Shown: piece after piece, positions 17,966 to 26,196 of the stretch | Position numbering within the stretch: position 1 is the first letter of the stretch | Layout of the letters: every line of letters begins with the position of its first letter | Notes under the pieces: model-generated | Databases searched by the model: none | What the model was told of the DNA's origin: nothing | The model's input: the letters and a program-made list of their open reading frames with translations, nothing else | Position numbers and translations under genes: made by a program | Assembly (NCBI RefSeq): GCF_001563285.1 | Contig: NZ_CP005188.1 | Coordinates: 687,501-751,500, forward strand | DNA length: 64,000 nucleotides | Reading direction: 5' to 3' | Source: Sphingobium sp. MI1205 | GTDB taxonomy: Bacteria > Pseudomonadota > Alphaproteobacteria > Sphingomonadales > Sphingomonadaceae

Positions 17966-18533
17966 TACAGCCTCGCACCGCCCCCGGCCGGTTCCGGGCA
18001 TATTGACCTTCATCGCGGCCGATACGGCCAACTTCATTCTCTTCTTCGGCTATTTCATGGTTGAGCGTGTGGCGCAGCCCGACTTGTTCGCGCAGTCAGC
18101 GAAGATGCTCGACAGCCGCTTGGGATTGTTGAACACCGCCATTTTGATCACCAGCGGCTGGCTAGTGGCACTGGCGGTGGAAGCGGCCCGGATGGGGGAT
18201 ATGAGCAGGGTGCGCCGGCATCTGCTGTCCGCGATCGGCATCGGCCTGCTGTTCGGGATCGTCAAGACGGTCGAATATGCCGACAAGATCTCCCATGGCC
18301 TGACACCGCAGACCAACGCCTTCTTCGGCTTTTATTATGTGTTCACCGGCATTCATCTGCTCCATTATGCTATCGGCATCGCCCTGCTCGGCGCGACCCT
18401 CGTCAAGGCGCGGTCCAGCCGAGCTCGGCCGGGATTTCTAGCCTGGATCGAGGCATGCGGACTGTTTTGGCACATGGTGGATCTTCTATGGGTGTTCCTG
18501 TTCGCGATGCTCTATTTGCAAGGTGTGGGATGA
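17958..18533 (+). CDS. Cytochrome c oxidase subunit III-like (NorE-type) membrane protein
   Basis: 191 residues, five predicted membrane helices, with subunit III features: an N-terminal helix ITFIAADTANFILFFGYF-type, a central glutamate in KTVEYADKI, the FYYVFTGIHLLHYAIG segment and a final FWHMVDLLWVFLFAMLYL helix. The length matches NorE-like proteins, which accompany nitric oxide reductases and other heme-copper oxidases. No catalytic subunit I or II is encoded in the window, so its partner is elsewhere or it has another role. It overlaps the preceding gene by 8 nt and the following gene by 4 nt. Confidence 0.82.
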   Translation: MVDTASHRPRPVPGILTFIAADTANFILFFGYFMVERVAQPDLFAQSAKMLDSRLGLLNTAILITSGWLVALAVEAARMGDMSRVRRHLLSAIGIGLLFGIVKTVEYADKISHGLTPQTNAFFGFYYVFTGIHLLHYAIGIALLGATLVKARSSRARPGFLAWIEACGLFWHMVDLLWVFLFAMLYLQGVG

Positions 18534-18778
18534 TAGGCAGACTTGGGAACACGACGGTCTGGGCATTGCTGATGCTGGCAACGCTGGCTGGGTTCAGCGG
18601 CGCGGGCGCCCATGGCTGGGGCTTTGCGCTCGTGATGCTCGCGGCCATGGCCAAGGCCCAGCTGATCGTGCGCCAATATATGGATCTGCGCTCAGCCCCA
18701 CTGGCCTGGCGGCTCGTCTTCGACGGGCTCGTGGGCGCGAGCGGCCTCACCATATTGGGACTGCACGCCCTGGCATGA
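18530..18778 (+). CDS. Cytochrome c oxidase subunit IV-like (NorF-type) small membrane protein
   Basis: 82 residues with three hydrophobic helices (TVWALLMLATLAGFSG, WGFALVMLAAMAKAQLIVRQYMDL, WRLVFDGLVGASGLTILGL). The AKAQLIVRQYMDLR stretch between helices 2 and 3 is typical of prokaryotic subunit IV / NorF-like proteins, which pair with NorE-like subunit III. The start was set by the ATGA overlap with the upstream stop. A minimal III+IV pair without subunits I and II is unusual. Confidence 0.75.
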   Translation: MIGRLGNTTVWALLMLATLAGFSGAGAHGWGFALVMLAAMAKAQLIVRQYMDLRSAPLAWRLVFDGLVGASGLTILGLHALA

Positions 18779-18821
18779 GCGCCGCGCCGCACCGACGGGA
18801 CCGGCACGACACCTGGCCTGT

Positions 18822-19589
18822 TCAGCCGGAGGTCGACAGCGCCAGTTCGATACCCTTGACCGAGGTGCCGGTGCTCCAGCCCCCGTCCACTAAAAGTGTT
18901 TGACCGGTGACATAGCTCGCATCGTCGCTTGCCATGAAATGGACGGCCGCCGCCAGTTCCTCAGGTCGGCCGATCCGGCCCAGCAGCGTGAACACATTGG
19001 CGTTGCGCGTCACCATGTCGGGTGCTTCGTCCATCGCCATCGGCGTGTCGATGATCCCTGGCGCCACGCAGTTCACCCGGATGCCCCGCGGGCCGTATTC
19101 GACAGCCGCGGTCTGAGTCAGCGAAATGATTCCCGCCTTGGTCGCTGCATATTCGCCCCATTGCAGGAAGCCCCGCGTTGCCGTGATTGACGAGATGTTG
19201 ACGATGGCGCCACCTGCCCCCATACGCGCGGCCGCTTCCTTTATCCCCATCTGGACGCCCAATATATGGACGCGCCAGAAACGCTCCGAACGCGCTTCGT
19301 CGGCGTTGGCGATAGGCGCAGCGGCGGCGATGCCGGCATTATTGACCAATATGTCGAGCTTGCCGAAGCGCGACACTGCTTCCTCACATAGAGCCGCCGT
19401 CTCGGACGGCTGGCCGACATCGGTGGGGCGGAAGGCGCAGCCCCATTCCTCGGCTTGCGCCTGCGTCTGCGCGTTGATGTCCGCCACCAGAACCTCCGCG
19501 CCGGCTGCGCGAAAGCGGCGGGCGATAGCAGCACCGATGCCCGATCCTGCGCCGGTGACGATTGCGGCCTTGCCGGTCAGGTCGAACAT
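18822..19589 (-). CDS. SDR-family oxidoreductase
   Basis: 255-residue classical short-chain dehydrogenase: TGAGSGIG near the N-terminus, NNAG, active-site serine (NISSITATRG), YAATK and the C-terminal SYVTGQTLLVDGGWS. It oxidises or reduces an alcohol/ketone pair with NAD(P); the substrate is unknown. The start overlaps the stop of the SnoaL-like gene by one base (TGATG), giving a two-gene minus-strand unit. It converges with the oxidase-subunit operon. Confidence 0.88.
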   Translation of the reverse strand: MFDLTGKAAIVTGAGSGIGAAIARRFRAAGAEVLVADINAQTQAQAEEWGCAFRPTDVGQPSETAALCEEAVSRFGKLDILVNNAGIAAAAPIANADEARSERFWRVHILGVQMGIKEAAARMGAGGAIVNISSITATRGFLQWGEYAATKAGIISLTQTAAVEYGPRGIRVNCVAPGIIDTPMAMDEAPDMVTRNANVFTLLGRIGRPEELAAAVHFMASDDASYVTGQTLLVDGGWSTGTSVKGIELALSTSG

Positions 19590-20020
19590 CAATGAAACTC
19601 CACTTCTATAGGAGCCTGAAGGCCCAGCTGGCGCATCAGCGCGGCGGTGTCCCACAGGCTGCGCTCCAATATGATCTTGCCATCCTTGAAGGCATGGATG
19701 GTCATGCCTTGTACGCAAGTGGTCTTGCCGGCGGCGGGTAAGCCCATAAAGTCGGACCTGTGATGGATTTCCCATGTCCATTCAAGGCAGCCGCCTCTCT
19801 CGTCGCCATGATAGCGGACGGCGTTGAAATAGTGACATGACCTTTCCGGATCGGAATTTTCGAACGTCGTAAACCAGCGACGCAACTTGGCACGATCATT
19901 GTCGATCCGGACGCCGAAGTTCAGATCTTCATATTCAAATTGTTCAGGATAATTGGCCATCAGCTCTTCCAGCCGATTGTCGAACTGTTCCAGCCAATCC
20001 TGTTCCCATTCCAGATTCAT
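19589..20020 (-). CDS. SnoaL/NTF2-like protein
   Basis: 143 residues, a single small alpha+beta barrel domain of the SnoaL-like type: helical start (WEQDWLEQFDNRLEELMANYPEQFEYEDLNFGVRIDN), a WTWEIHH strand and a C-terminal GMTIHAFKDGKIILERSLWD. It is clearly paralogous to the protein at 22695-23129, sharing FEYEDLNF/FEFEDVNF, LEWTWE/FQWTWE, LPAAGK/VPAKGK and ILERSLWD/VLERSIWD. Family members are isomerases, cyclases, dehydratases or hydrolases acting on cyclic or aromatic intermediates. It is coupled to the SDR downstream. Confidence 0.8.
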   Translation of the reverse strand: MNLEWEQDWLEQFDNRLEELMANYPEQFEYEDLNFGVRIDNDRAKLRRWFTTFENSDPERSCHYFNAVRYHGDERGGCLEWTWEIHHRSDFMGLPAAGKTTCVQGMTIHAFKDGKIILERSLWDTAALMRQLGLQAPIEVEFH

Positions 20021-20040
20021 GTCGTGCCTCCACCGGTAAC

Positions 20041-20069
20041 AAAAAAAAGGCCCGGCGGAGTGCCGGGCC
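20041..20069 (-). terminator. Rho-independent terminator of the TonB receptor gene
   Basis: On the minus strand GGCCCGGC-ACTCC-GCCGGGCC is followed by eight T residues, 14 bp after the receptor stop. It is a textbook intrinsic terminator, and it separates the receptor from the SnoaL-like/SDR pair that lies further on in the same direction. Confidence 0.9.
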
Positions 20070-20082
20070 CAAGGGGAGAGGT

Positions 20083-22347
20083 TCAGAAATTCATGCGGGC
20101 TTCCAGGCCGTAGCTGCGGGTCGGGCCGCGATAATTGACGGTGAAGACCGACAGCAGCGGCACGACTTCCTGAAAGTACTTTTTATTGGTGAGATTATCT
20201 CCAAAGGCCGAGATTTCCCAGCCATGGACACTCTTGAGCGACAGGCGTGCCTTGAGCAGGGTCAATGGATCGCGCCTGGTGCCGGGGAAATTGTCGACGT
20301 CCCACCAGATCGAGCCATAGCGGTTCATCTCAACGCGCGGCACCAGCCTCAGGTCCTCAGTAAGGTCGATATTCTGGCTTGCGCCAAGATTCAGCGTATA
20401 TTTGAATGCGCCCGGAGCGACATTACCGACCGCTGCCGGATTGCCCGCGAAGGCGGCAACCCGCCCGTGAGTGTAGCCATAGCCGCCAAAAAGATGCAGG
20501 CCCATCGGTAGTTGTGCGTCGAAGTCGATGTCGAAGCCCTTGAGCTTCACCTTGTCGATGCTGACAGTCGTCTGCAAACCTGCCGACGGCTGGAACTGGA
20601 ATTGCTGCGCGCCGGAGATGTCGGTTTTGAAGACGGCGGCGTTGATCGACAGGCGACGATTGAAGAAGCGTGCCTTCGCGCCGATCTCATAGGATGTCGA
20701 TACTTCCTTGTTATAGAGATCCTGCACATAGATGTTGGCCGCGTTGCCTCCAGCGGCGGCAATCAGTGCCTGGCGGGACCCGATGGGATTGAAGCCGCCC
20801 GATTTGAACCCCTTGCCATAGCTGGCATAAACGCTGGCGGTCGGAGCAAGGTCATAGGACAGGCTTGCCTTGGGTTCGAACTGCTTGAAGGTTCGCGATA
20901 ACTTGCAATCATCGAACGCGGTACCCTGCGCCACGCAATTGTTATAGCTGACGCCGGTTAGCGGATTGATGGCGGGCGACGCGGCTTCGCGGATGGACCG
21001 CTTTTCCGTGTCATAGCGACCCGCTAGATTGATGTGAAACTGGTCGGTGACGTCGAACTGCAGACTGGCGAAGGGCGCATAGCTGGTCGTACGATAGAGC
21101 GGATTGCTGTGGGACACCGTCGTCGCTGGATCGATCGTGTCGCGATCGGCCGGCAGGGAGCCATTGACGTCAAGCCCGATCTTGCTGGTCTGGTCCCGTT
21201 CGAACCGCAGGATGTAGAAGCCCAGCTGCCACCGGAAGCGGTTGGCACTGTCTGACGTCAGGCGGACTTCCTGCGAATAGTTGGTGTCGCTGTACGTATA
21301 TTGCTGGACAGTGCCGCCACCGGCGAGTCCCGTATCCTGCGGGATATAGGGCGGGCTGTCGCTGCCGAAATATTGGTTGAGATGATTATAGGAGGAAATC
21401 GACGTGAACTTGGCCCACCCCATGTCATATTCGGCCTTGAACGTCACATCGACGAACTTTTCGCTGAATGCGCCGGTAACGTTGGATACGAAAGGCATGT
21501 CGGTGTTATTGGCGTCCAGTGCGGTCCCGGGAAAGCCGCCGATCGGCAGGCCGACAAATTGCGCGTTATAGGCACTGCCGCCACCCTTGGAACGCAGCGC
21601 CGTCACCTTGAAATCGGCTGTGAACGGTCCGTCATTGTCATAGACCAGTCGTGCGCGGCCGCTGCTGTTCTGGAAGCGCTGGACCTTCTCTCCCGTGGTG
21701 ATGTTGGTGAAGGGGCCGTCCGTGTCGCGGAAGGCGCCAGCGACGCTGAAGCCCAGCCCCTGCGCGAGCGGACCGCTGACTGATGCGCTGGCTCTGGCGG
21801 TGTTGAAGTTGCCATAGGCGGCGACGACATTGCCTTCGAACGTGTCGCCTGGCTTCTTGGTCGTGATGACAATGGCGCCGGCGGCGGCGTTGCGGCCGTA
21901 GAGCGCGCTTTGCGGCCCCTTGAGGACTTCGATCTGCTGGATACCGAACAGATCCTGGTTGAACGGCTTGACGCTCGACAGAGTGACGCCGTCGATTACG
22001 ATCGCCACGTTCGGATCAGAATTGCGGACCGACGTCTGGCCTCGAATGTTGATGTAGGCCTCGCCGGCATTGTCCTCGACGAAGGTGACATTGGGCGTAG
22101 AAGCCAGAAAGTCAGCCGGTCGGGTGATGCCGCGTTCCGCGATTGCGGCTTCGGTAACGACACTGACGGAGATGGGAACCTTGACGAGATTCTCGTTTCG
22201 CTTGGTCGCGGTAACGACAATGTCATCGAGCGTATTGGTGCGGGGCTGGGACTGTTGCTCGGGCGCAGGCTCCTGGGCCATGGCGGGCAGGCCTAGGGCC
22301 ACCGACATGATGAGGCTTGCAAGCGGCATATTGATGATAGCCTTCAA
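20083..22347 (-). CDS. TonB-dependent outer-membrane receptor
   Basis: 754 residues. Signal peptide (MKAIINMPLASLIMSVALGLPAMAQ), TonB box (DDIVVTATKR), plug domain (INIRGQTSVRNSD, VAIVIDGVTLSS, IEVLKGPQSALYGRNAAAGAIVITTKKP; about 50-180), then a 22-strand barrel ending in GLEARMNF. This subtype is the large, non-siderophore receptor class abundant in sphingomonads, believed to import hydrophobic or aromatic substrates. It is divergent from the P450 operon, with 347 bp between starts, so it is a good candidate importer for the compound that operon degrades. Confidence 0.92.
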   Translation of the reverse strand: MKAIINMPLASLIMSVALGLPAMAQEPAPEQQSQPRTNTLDDIVVTATKRNENLVKVPISVSVVTEAAIAERGITRPADFLASTPNVTFVEDNAGEAYINIRGQTSVRNSDPNVAIVIDGVTLSSVKPFNQDLFGIQQIEVLKGPQSALYGRNAAAGAIVITTKKPGDTFEGNVVAAYGNFNTARASASVSGPLAQGLGFSVAGAFRDTDGPFTNITTGEKVQRFQNSSGRARLVYDNDGPFTADFKVTALRSKGGGSAYNAQFVGLPIGGFPGTALDANNTDMPFVSNVTGAFSEKFVDVTFKAEYDMGWAKFTSISSYNHLNQYFGSDSPPYIPQDTGLAGGGTVQQYTYSDTNYSQEVRLTSDSANRFRWQLGFYILRFERDQTSKIGLDVNGSLPADRDTIDPATTVSHSNPLYRTTSYAPFASLQFDVTDQFHINLAGRYDTEKRSIREAASPAINPLTGVSYNNCVAQGTAFDDCKLSRTFKQFEPKASLSYDLAPTASVYASYGKGFKSGGFNPIGSRQALIAAAGGNAANIYVQDLYNKEVSTSYEIGAKARFFNRRLSINAAVFKTDISGAQQFQFQPSAGLQTTVSIDKVKLKGFDIDFDAQLPMGLHLFGGYGYTHGRVAAFAGNPAAVGNVAPGAFKYTLNLGASQNIDLTEDLRLVPRVEMNRYGSIWWDVDNFPGTRRDPLTLLKARLSLKSVHGWEISAFGDNLTNKKYFQEVVPLLSVFTVNYRGPTRSYGLEARMNF

Positions 22348-22694
22348 AGCGTCTCTCCTTCCTGATGTGACGCCGATCGATGCGGCGCTCTGTGAACTTG
22401 ACTTCGGAATTGCCTCTTAAAGACAGCGACACCAGAGAAAAGAGAATGCCCCAGCGTGACAGGTGATGACCTAGCGGGACAATAGACGACAAGGAATAGC
22501 GGCGGTTTTCCGCCATTTTGCAATGCGTCAAAAACCCTTGTGAGAAAAAGTTGCCCTGATTTTGGCACGAAAAGTACATTGCCCGTGCGATTGGCCATGG
22601 CTGGTTGCGACGGGTGCATTATCACATAGCTAACGGGCGCGCCGCATGACTAACTACAAAGGTGCAGGGCCGCCGCGCCGCAAAGGAGAGAGGT
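22348..22694. promoter_or_regulatory. Divergent promoter region between TonB receptor and P450 operon
   Basis: 347 bp without a gene, separating two divergently transcribed units. It contains a GGCGG-TTTT-CCGCC hairpin near 22502-22515 and the two-part motif described separately. No confident -35/-10 pair could be assigned by eye. Confidence 0.5.
22561..22598 (+). promoter_or_regulatory. Candidate AraC-regulator binding site (copy 2)
   Basis: TTTGGCACGAAAAGT, 17 bp, GGCCAT. This matches the site at 17059-17096 with one mismatch in the 15-mer and identical spacing to the hexamer. It is 97 bp upstream of the ATG at 22695, in the shared region with the TonB receptor, so it could serve either or both units. 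Confidence 0.5.
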
Positions 22695-23129
22695 ATGAAC
22701 AAGGATTGGGCGCAGTATTGGATCGGCCTGTTCGCCGATGGGACCGACGAGCTGATGACGCTCTACAATCCACAGTTCGAGTTCGAAGACGTCAATTTCG
22801 ATCTTCAGATCAACAACGATCTTCCGGCGCTGCGTCGATTCTTCGAAGGATTCATTATCGAGGATGCAAGCCAGAGCTATAACAAGTTTGACGTATTCGA
22901 CTATGTTGGCGACGATCGGCTTGGGTCCTTTCAATGGACCTGGGAAACCAAGCATGCCGGCGATTTCCTGGGCGTCCCTGCGAAGGGCAAGATCACCAAG
23001 ACCCGGGGCGTGACCGTGATGGGCTGGGACGAGGCCGGTAAGATCGTGCTGGAGCGCAGCATTTGGGACGCGGTCCCGGTTTTTCAGCAGCTGGGCGTCG
23101 TTCCGATGTTCGGCGCCAATCAGGTTTGA
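22695..23129 (+). CDS. SnoaL/NTF2-like protein (first gene of P450 operon)
   Basis: 144 residues, paralogue of the protein at 19589-20020 (shared FEFEDVNF, FQWTWE, VPAKGK, VLERSIWD). The start ATG follows a GGAGAGAGG site; an upstream in-frame start lacks one. SnoaL-like folds often catalyse isomerisation, cyclisation or hydration of polycyclic intermediates. The stop is 6 bp before the P450 start, so the two are tightly linked. It could act on the P450 substrate or product (inference). Confidence 0.8.
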   Translation: MNKDWAQYWIGLFADGTDELMTLYNPQFEFEDVNFDLQINNDLPALRRFFEGFIIEDASQSYNKFDVFDYVGDDRLGSFQWTWETKHAGDFLGVPAKGKITKTRGVTVMGWDEAGKIVLERSIWDAVPVFQQLGVVPMFGANQV

Positions 23130-23135
23130 ACCGAT

Positions 23136-24332
23136 ATGAGCTATAATCCTCTGGACCCGGCGGTCACCGCCAACCCTTATCCCCATTATGCCAAGCTGCG
23201 GGCGGAAGAGCCGGTCAAATGGCTGGACATGATGCAGGGCTTCGCCGTTTCTCGGTGGGACGATGTCGAGGAAGTGCTGGGCGACGGCAAAACCTTTTCC
23301 TCGGCGCAGTTCTGGCCGGCATTGCTCGGCGAATATGATCCGGTGCCGGAAGTGCAGCCGATGATCTCGCTCGATCCGCCAGGCCATGTCCGTATCCGCA
23401 AGCTCGCCAACAAGGCCTTCGTTCCCAGCCGTGTCGGCGCGTTGCAGGACCGCATCCGCACCGTGACGCATGAGCTAATCGATGGCATCTTTGCGCGACA
23501 CGGCAAAGAGGGCGAATTTGATTTCGTCTGGGAGTTCTCCGGCCTCTTCCCGGTCAGCGTCATTGCCGAGGTGCTGGGCGTCGATATCGAACGCCGCGTT
23601 GATTTCAAACGGTGGGTGGACGATCTCTTGGCAGCTGGAAACCGCGCGGCCTACGGTCCTGAGCGGCTTGCGGAAATCGACAGCAGCTCGCGATCGATCC
23701 GTGCCTATTTCGAGCAGGTCTATGACGAGCGATCGGCAAATCCTGGCGACGACCTTATCAGCGGCTTCATCCAGGCGGAGGTTAATGGCGAGCGGCTGAG
23801 TCGCAGCGAAGTGCTGAACATGGCGATTTTGCTGTTGATCGGCGGGGTGGAGACGACCACCAACCTGCTCGGCATCACCTTCGCGCATTTCAAGACCCAT
23901 CCCGAGATCGCGGCCGCTATTTGGGCCGATCCCACCAGGATTCCTCTTCTGCTGGAGGAAATGTTGCGGTTCGATGGGCCGGTGCAGATGCTGTTCCGGC
24001 ACACGACCCGTGATACCGAACTGGCAGGTGTCGCCATTCCCAAGGGCTCGCTAGTGCTTCCGCTGTTGGGATCGGCCAATCATGATGAGCGCAAGTTCGA
24101 CCGTTCTGAGGAACTGGTTCTGGACCGAGATCCCAAGGAGATCATGTCCTTCGGCCAAGGGCCGCATTTCTGCCTCGGCTCCTATCTTTCGCGTATGGAG
24201 GCCCGGAGCGCACTGGAGATCCTGACCTCGCGCTTCGAGAGTCTCGAGGCGGTCAGCGACACGGTCAAATGGTCGGATTCCTACTTTGCGCGCGGTCCGA
24301 AAACACTGCCAGTCAGGTTCAAGGCCCGATGA
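23136..24332 (+). CDS. Cytochrome P450
   Basis: 398-residue soluble bacterial P450. The I-helix oxygen-activation motif (GGVETTTN, from about 236), the EMLR of the K-helix ExxR and the heme loop FGQGPHFCLG with proximal Cys346 are all present. It lacks a membrane anchor, so it is a class I cytoplasmic monooxygenase needing a ferredoxin and a reductase. A Rieske-type ferredoxin follows two genes later, but a dedicated ferredoxin reductase is not seen. It overlaps the FAD-oxidase start by 4 nt. Likely role: first hydroxylation of the imported substrate (inference). Confidence 0.94.
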   Translation: MSYNPLDPAVTANPYPHYAKLRAEEPVKWLDMMQGFAVSRWDDVEEVLGDGKTFSSAQFWPALLGEYDPVPEVQPMISLDPPGHVRIRKLANKAFVPSRVGALQDRIRTVTHELIDGIFARHGKEGEFDFVWEFSGLFPVSVIAEVLGVDIERRVDFKRWVDDLLAAGNRAAYGPERLAEIDSSSRSIRAYFEQVYDERSANPGDDLISGFIQAEVNGERLSRSEVLNMAILLLIGGVETTTNLLGITFAHFKTHPEIAAAIWADPTRIPLLLEEMLRFDGPVQMLFRHTTRDTELAGVAIPKGSLVLPLLGSANHDERKFDRSEELVLDRDPKEIMSFGQGPHFCLGSYLSRMEARSALEILTSRFESLEAVSDTVKWSDSYFARGPKTLPVRFKAR

Positions 24333-25744
24333 GTGACAGTCGTTCGAGCGCCGACGCGCCATCGTCCGCATTGATCGACCAGCTCCACGCAATTCTGGGT
24401 GAGGGCGGTGTGCTGACCGGGGCGGATGTTTCCGGCCGCCATCCCGGCTATTTCATGACAAAGGTCGAGGCGAACGTCCTGTTGCGGCCTGAAACGACCG
24501 AGCAGGTGTCACAGATCATGGCGCTGTGCCATGCGGCCGGCCAGCCAGTGGTGATACAGGGCGGAATGTCCGGCTGGGTCCGCGCGACCCAGACGCAGCC
24601 CGGCGAGGTCATCCTGTCGCTCGAGCGGATGAACCGGATCGAGAGCGTCGATCCGGCGAACCGCACCGCCATCGTGCAGGCCGGCGTCATCCTGGAACAT
24701 TTCCAAGACCATCTGGAGGAGCATGGTCTCAGCTTTCCGCTGGACCTAGGCGGGCGCGGATCATGCCAGCTCGGCGGCAACGCGGCGACGAACGCCGGAG
24801 GAATGCGCGTCATCCGCTATGGCATGATGCGCGAGCAGGTGCTGGGGATGGAAGTGGTGCTGGCGGACGGCCGGGTACTGTCTTCCATGAACCAGATGAT
24901 CAAGAACAATACCGGCTATGACCTCAAGCAGCTGTTCATCGGCAGCGAGGGCACGCTGGGCGTGATCACCCGCCTTGTCCTGCGCCTCAGGGAGCGCCCG
25001 GTCAGCAGCAATACGGCGCTGGTTTGCGCCGACAGTTTCGATCGCATCGCCCAATTGCTGCGGTATGTCGACGGCGCCCTGGGTGGCCTGCTCAGCGCCT
25101 TTGAGCTGGTCGATAACAGCTTCTATCGCGTCAACACTGGTGAGGGGCGCCATGCGCCGCCGCTGGGATCGGACAAGCCCTATTACGCGATGATAGAGGC
25201 GCTTGGTTCCGATCATGAACGCGACCGCGACCTGTTCGAAGCCGTGCTGGCCGATGCGGCGGAAAAAGGGCTATTCGACGATGCCATTGTCGCGCGATCG
25301 GAAAAGGACCGCGCCGCCATCTGGGGCATCAGGGAGGATTTGGAGCATATCGTCCATGACTTCCAGCCCTTCTATGCCTTCGACGTCAGCCTGCCAGTCG
25401 GCGAGATGGAGGCTTATATGGCAGAGGTCAGGCGGCGGCTGAAGGCGATCTGGCCCGATGGCGGCATCGCCTTCCTCGGTCATGTGGGTGACGGCAATCT
25501 GCACATCGCCATCGGGGCGGGCACCCCGCAGGACCGGGAGCGGGTCGAGAGTTGCGTCTATGAACCGCTCCGTCCCATCAGCGGCTCGGTATCGGCCGAA
25601 CATGGCATCGGCCTGGAGAAGAAGCGCTGGCTGCCGATCACCCGCAACGTCCTGGAGCGGGGCCTGATGCGCGACATCAAGCATATGCTGGACCCCAAGG
25701 GGATACTCAATCCGGGCAAGATCTTCGCTGAGGAGAATGGGTGA
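24329..25744 (+). CDS. FAD-linked 2-hydroxyacid oxidase/dehydrogenase (GlcD / D-lactate dehydrogenase type)
   Basis: 471 residues. The FAD-binding type 4 domain (VIQGGMSGW, LGGRGSCQLGGNAATNAGGMRVIRYG, GSEGTLGVITRL; about 45-225) is followed by the FAD-oxidase C-terminal domain with metal/substrate histidines (HVGDGNLHIA, SAEHGIGLEKKRWL). The family oxidises D-2-hydroxy acids to 2-oxo acids. The start was set by the ATGA overlap with the P450 stop. In this operon it would feed a 2-oxo acid to the ferredoxin oxidoreductase two genes on. Confidence 0.9.
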   Translation: MSDSRSSADAPSSALIDQLHAILGEGGVLTGADVSGRHPGYFMTKVEANVLLRPETTEQVSQIMALCHAAGQPVVIQGGMSGWVRATQTQPGEVILSLERMNRIESVDPANRTAIVQAGVILEHFQDHLEEHGLSFPLDLGGRGSCQLGGNAATNAGGMRVIRYGMMREQVLGMEVVLADGRVLSSMNQMIKNNTGYDLKQLFIGSEGTLGVITRLVLRLRERPVSSNTALVCADSFDRIAQLLRYVDGALGGLLSAFELVDNSFYRVNTGEGRHAPPLGSDKPYYAMIEALGSDHERDRDLFEAVLADAAEKGLFDDAIVARSEKDRAAIWGIREDLEHIVHDFQPFYAFDVSLPVGEMEAYMAEVRRRLKAIWPDGGIAFLGHVGDGNLHIAIGAGTPQDRERVESCVYEPLRPISGSVSAEHGIGLEKKRWLPITRNVLERGLMRDIKHMLDPKGILNPGKIFAEENG

Positions 25745-25889
25745 GTCTGCGCACCAATGCGCGGCGTGAGGCGCCAAACCGCCCGCGTCCCGTTTGACTG
25801 GAAAATGGCATGGCCCGCCCTGCTTTGTTGGCCCAGAATGCCTTAAGACAAGCGCAGCCCCCGATGTGCGAAGGGGCATGGGAGTGGAT

Positions 25890-26195
25890 ATGATGAAAGT
25901 TGGTGAATATTCGGAGTTGACGGCGGACAAGCCGCTCCGCGCGTCGCTGGGATCGGAAAAGATCCTTGTGTTCCTGGTGAACGGCTCGCCGGTCGCGACG
26001 CAGGCACGCTGTCCTCACGCGCATGGTCCGCTACACCAAGGCGAAATATGCGGCACAGTGCTGACTTGTCCGTGGCATGGCTGGAGTTTCGACCTGGTCA
26101 CCGGTCAATGCGAGGAAGACCCCGATCTGCTGCTCAAACGCTACGAGGTGAAGGTGGAGGGCAATGACATCCTGGTGGCTGAGGCTGCGGAATGA
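25890..26195 (+). CDS. Rieske [2Fe-2S] ferredoxin
   Basis: 101 residues, single Rieske domain with ligands Cys41, His43 (CPHAHG) and Cys60, His63 (CPWHGWSF). It resembles the small soluble ferredoxins of dioxygenase systems and NirD-like proteins. The start was chosen at the ATGATG preceded by GGGAGTGG. A 145-bp gap separates it from the FAD oxidase. It is a probable electron carrier for the P450 or for the ferredoxin oxidoreductase of the same operon; which one cannot be told from sequence. Confidence 0.88.
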   Translation: MMKVGEYSELTADKPLRASLGSEKILVFLVNGSPVATQARCPHAHGPLHQGEICGTVLTCPWHGWSFDLVTGQCEEDPDLLLKRYEVKVEGNDILVAEAAE

Positions 26196-26196
26196 C

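Noticed and set aside
19870..19900. Third copy of the GGCACGAT motif inside the SnoaL-like gene
   Set aside because: It lies within coding sequence, lacks the second half-site and matches less well than the two intergenic copies.
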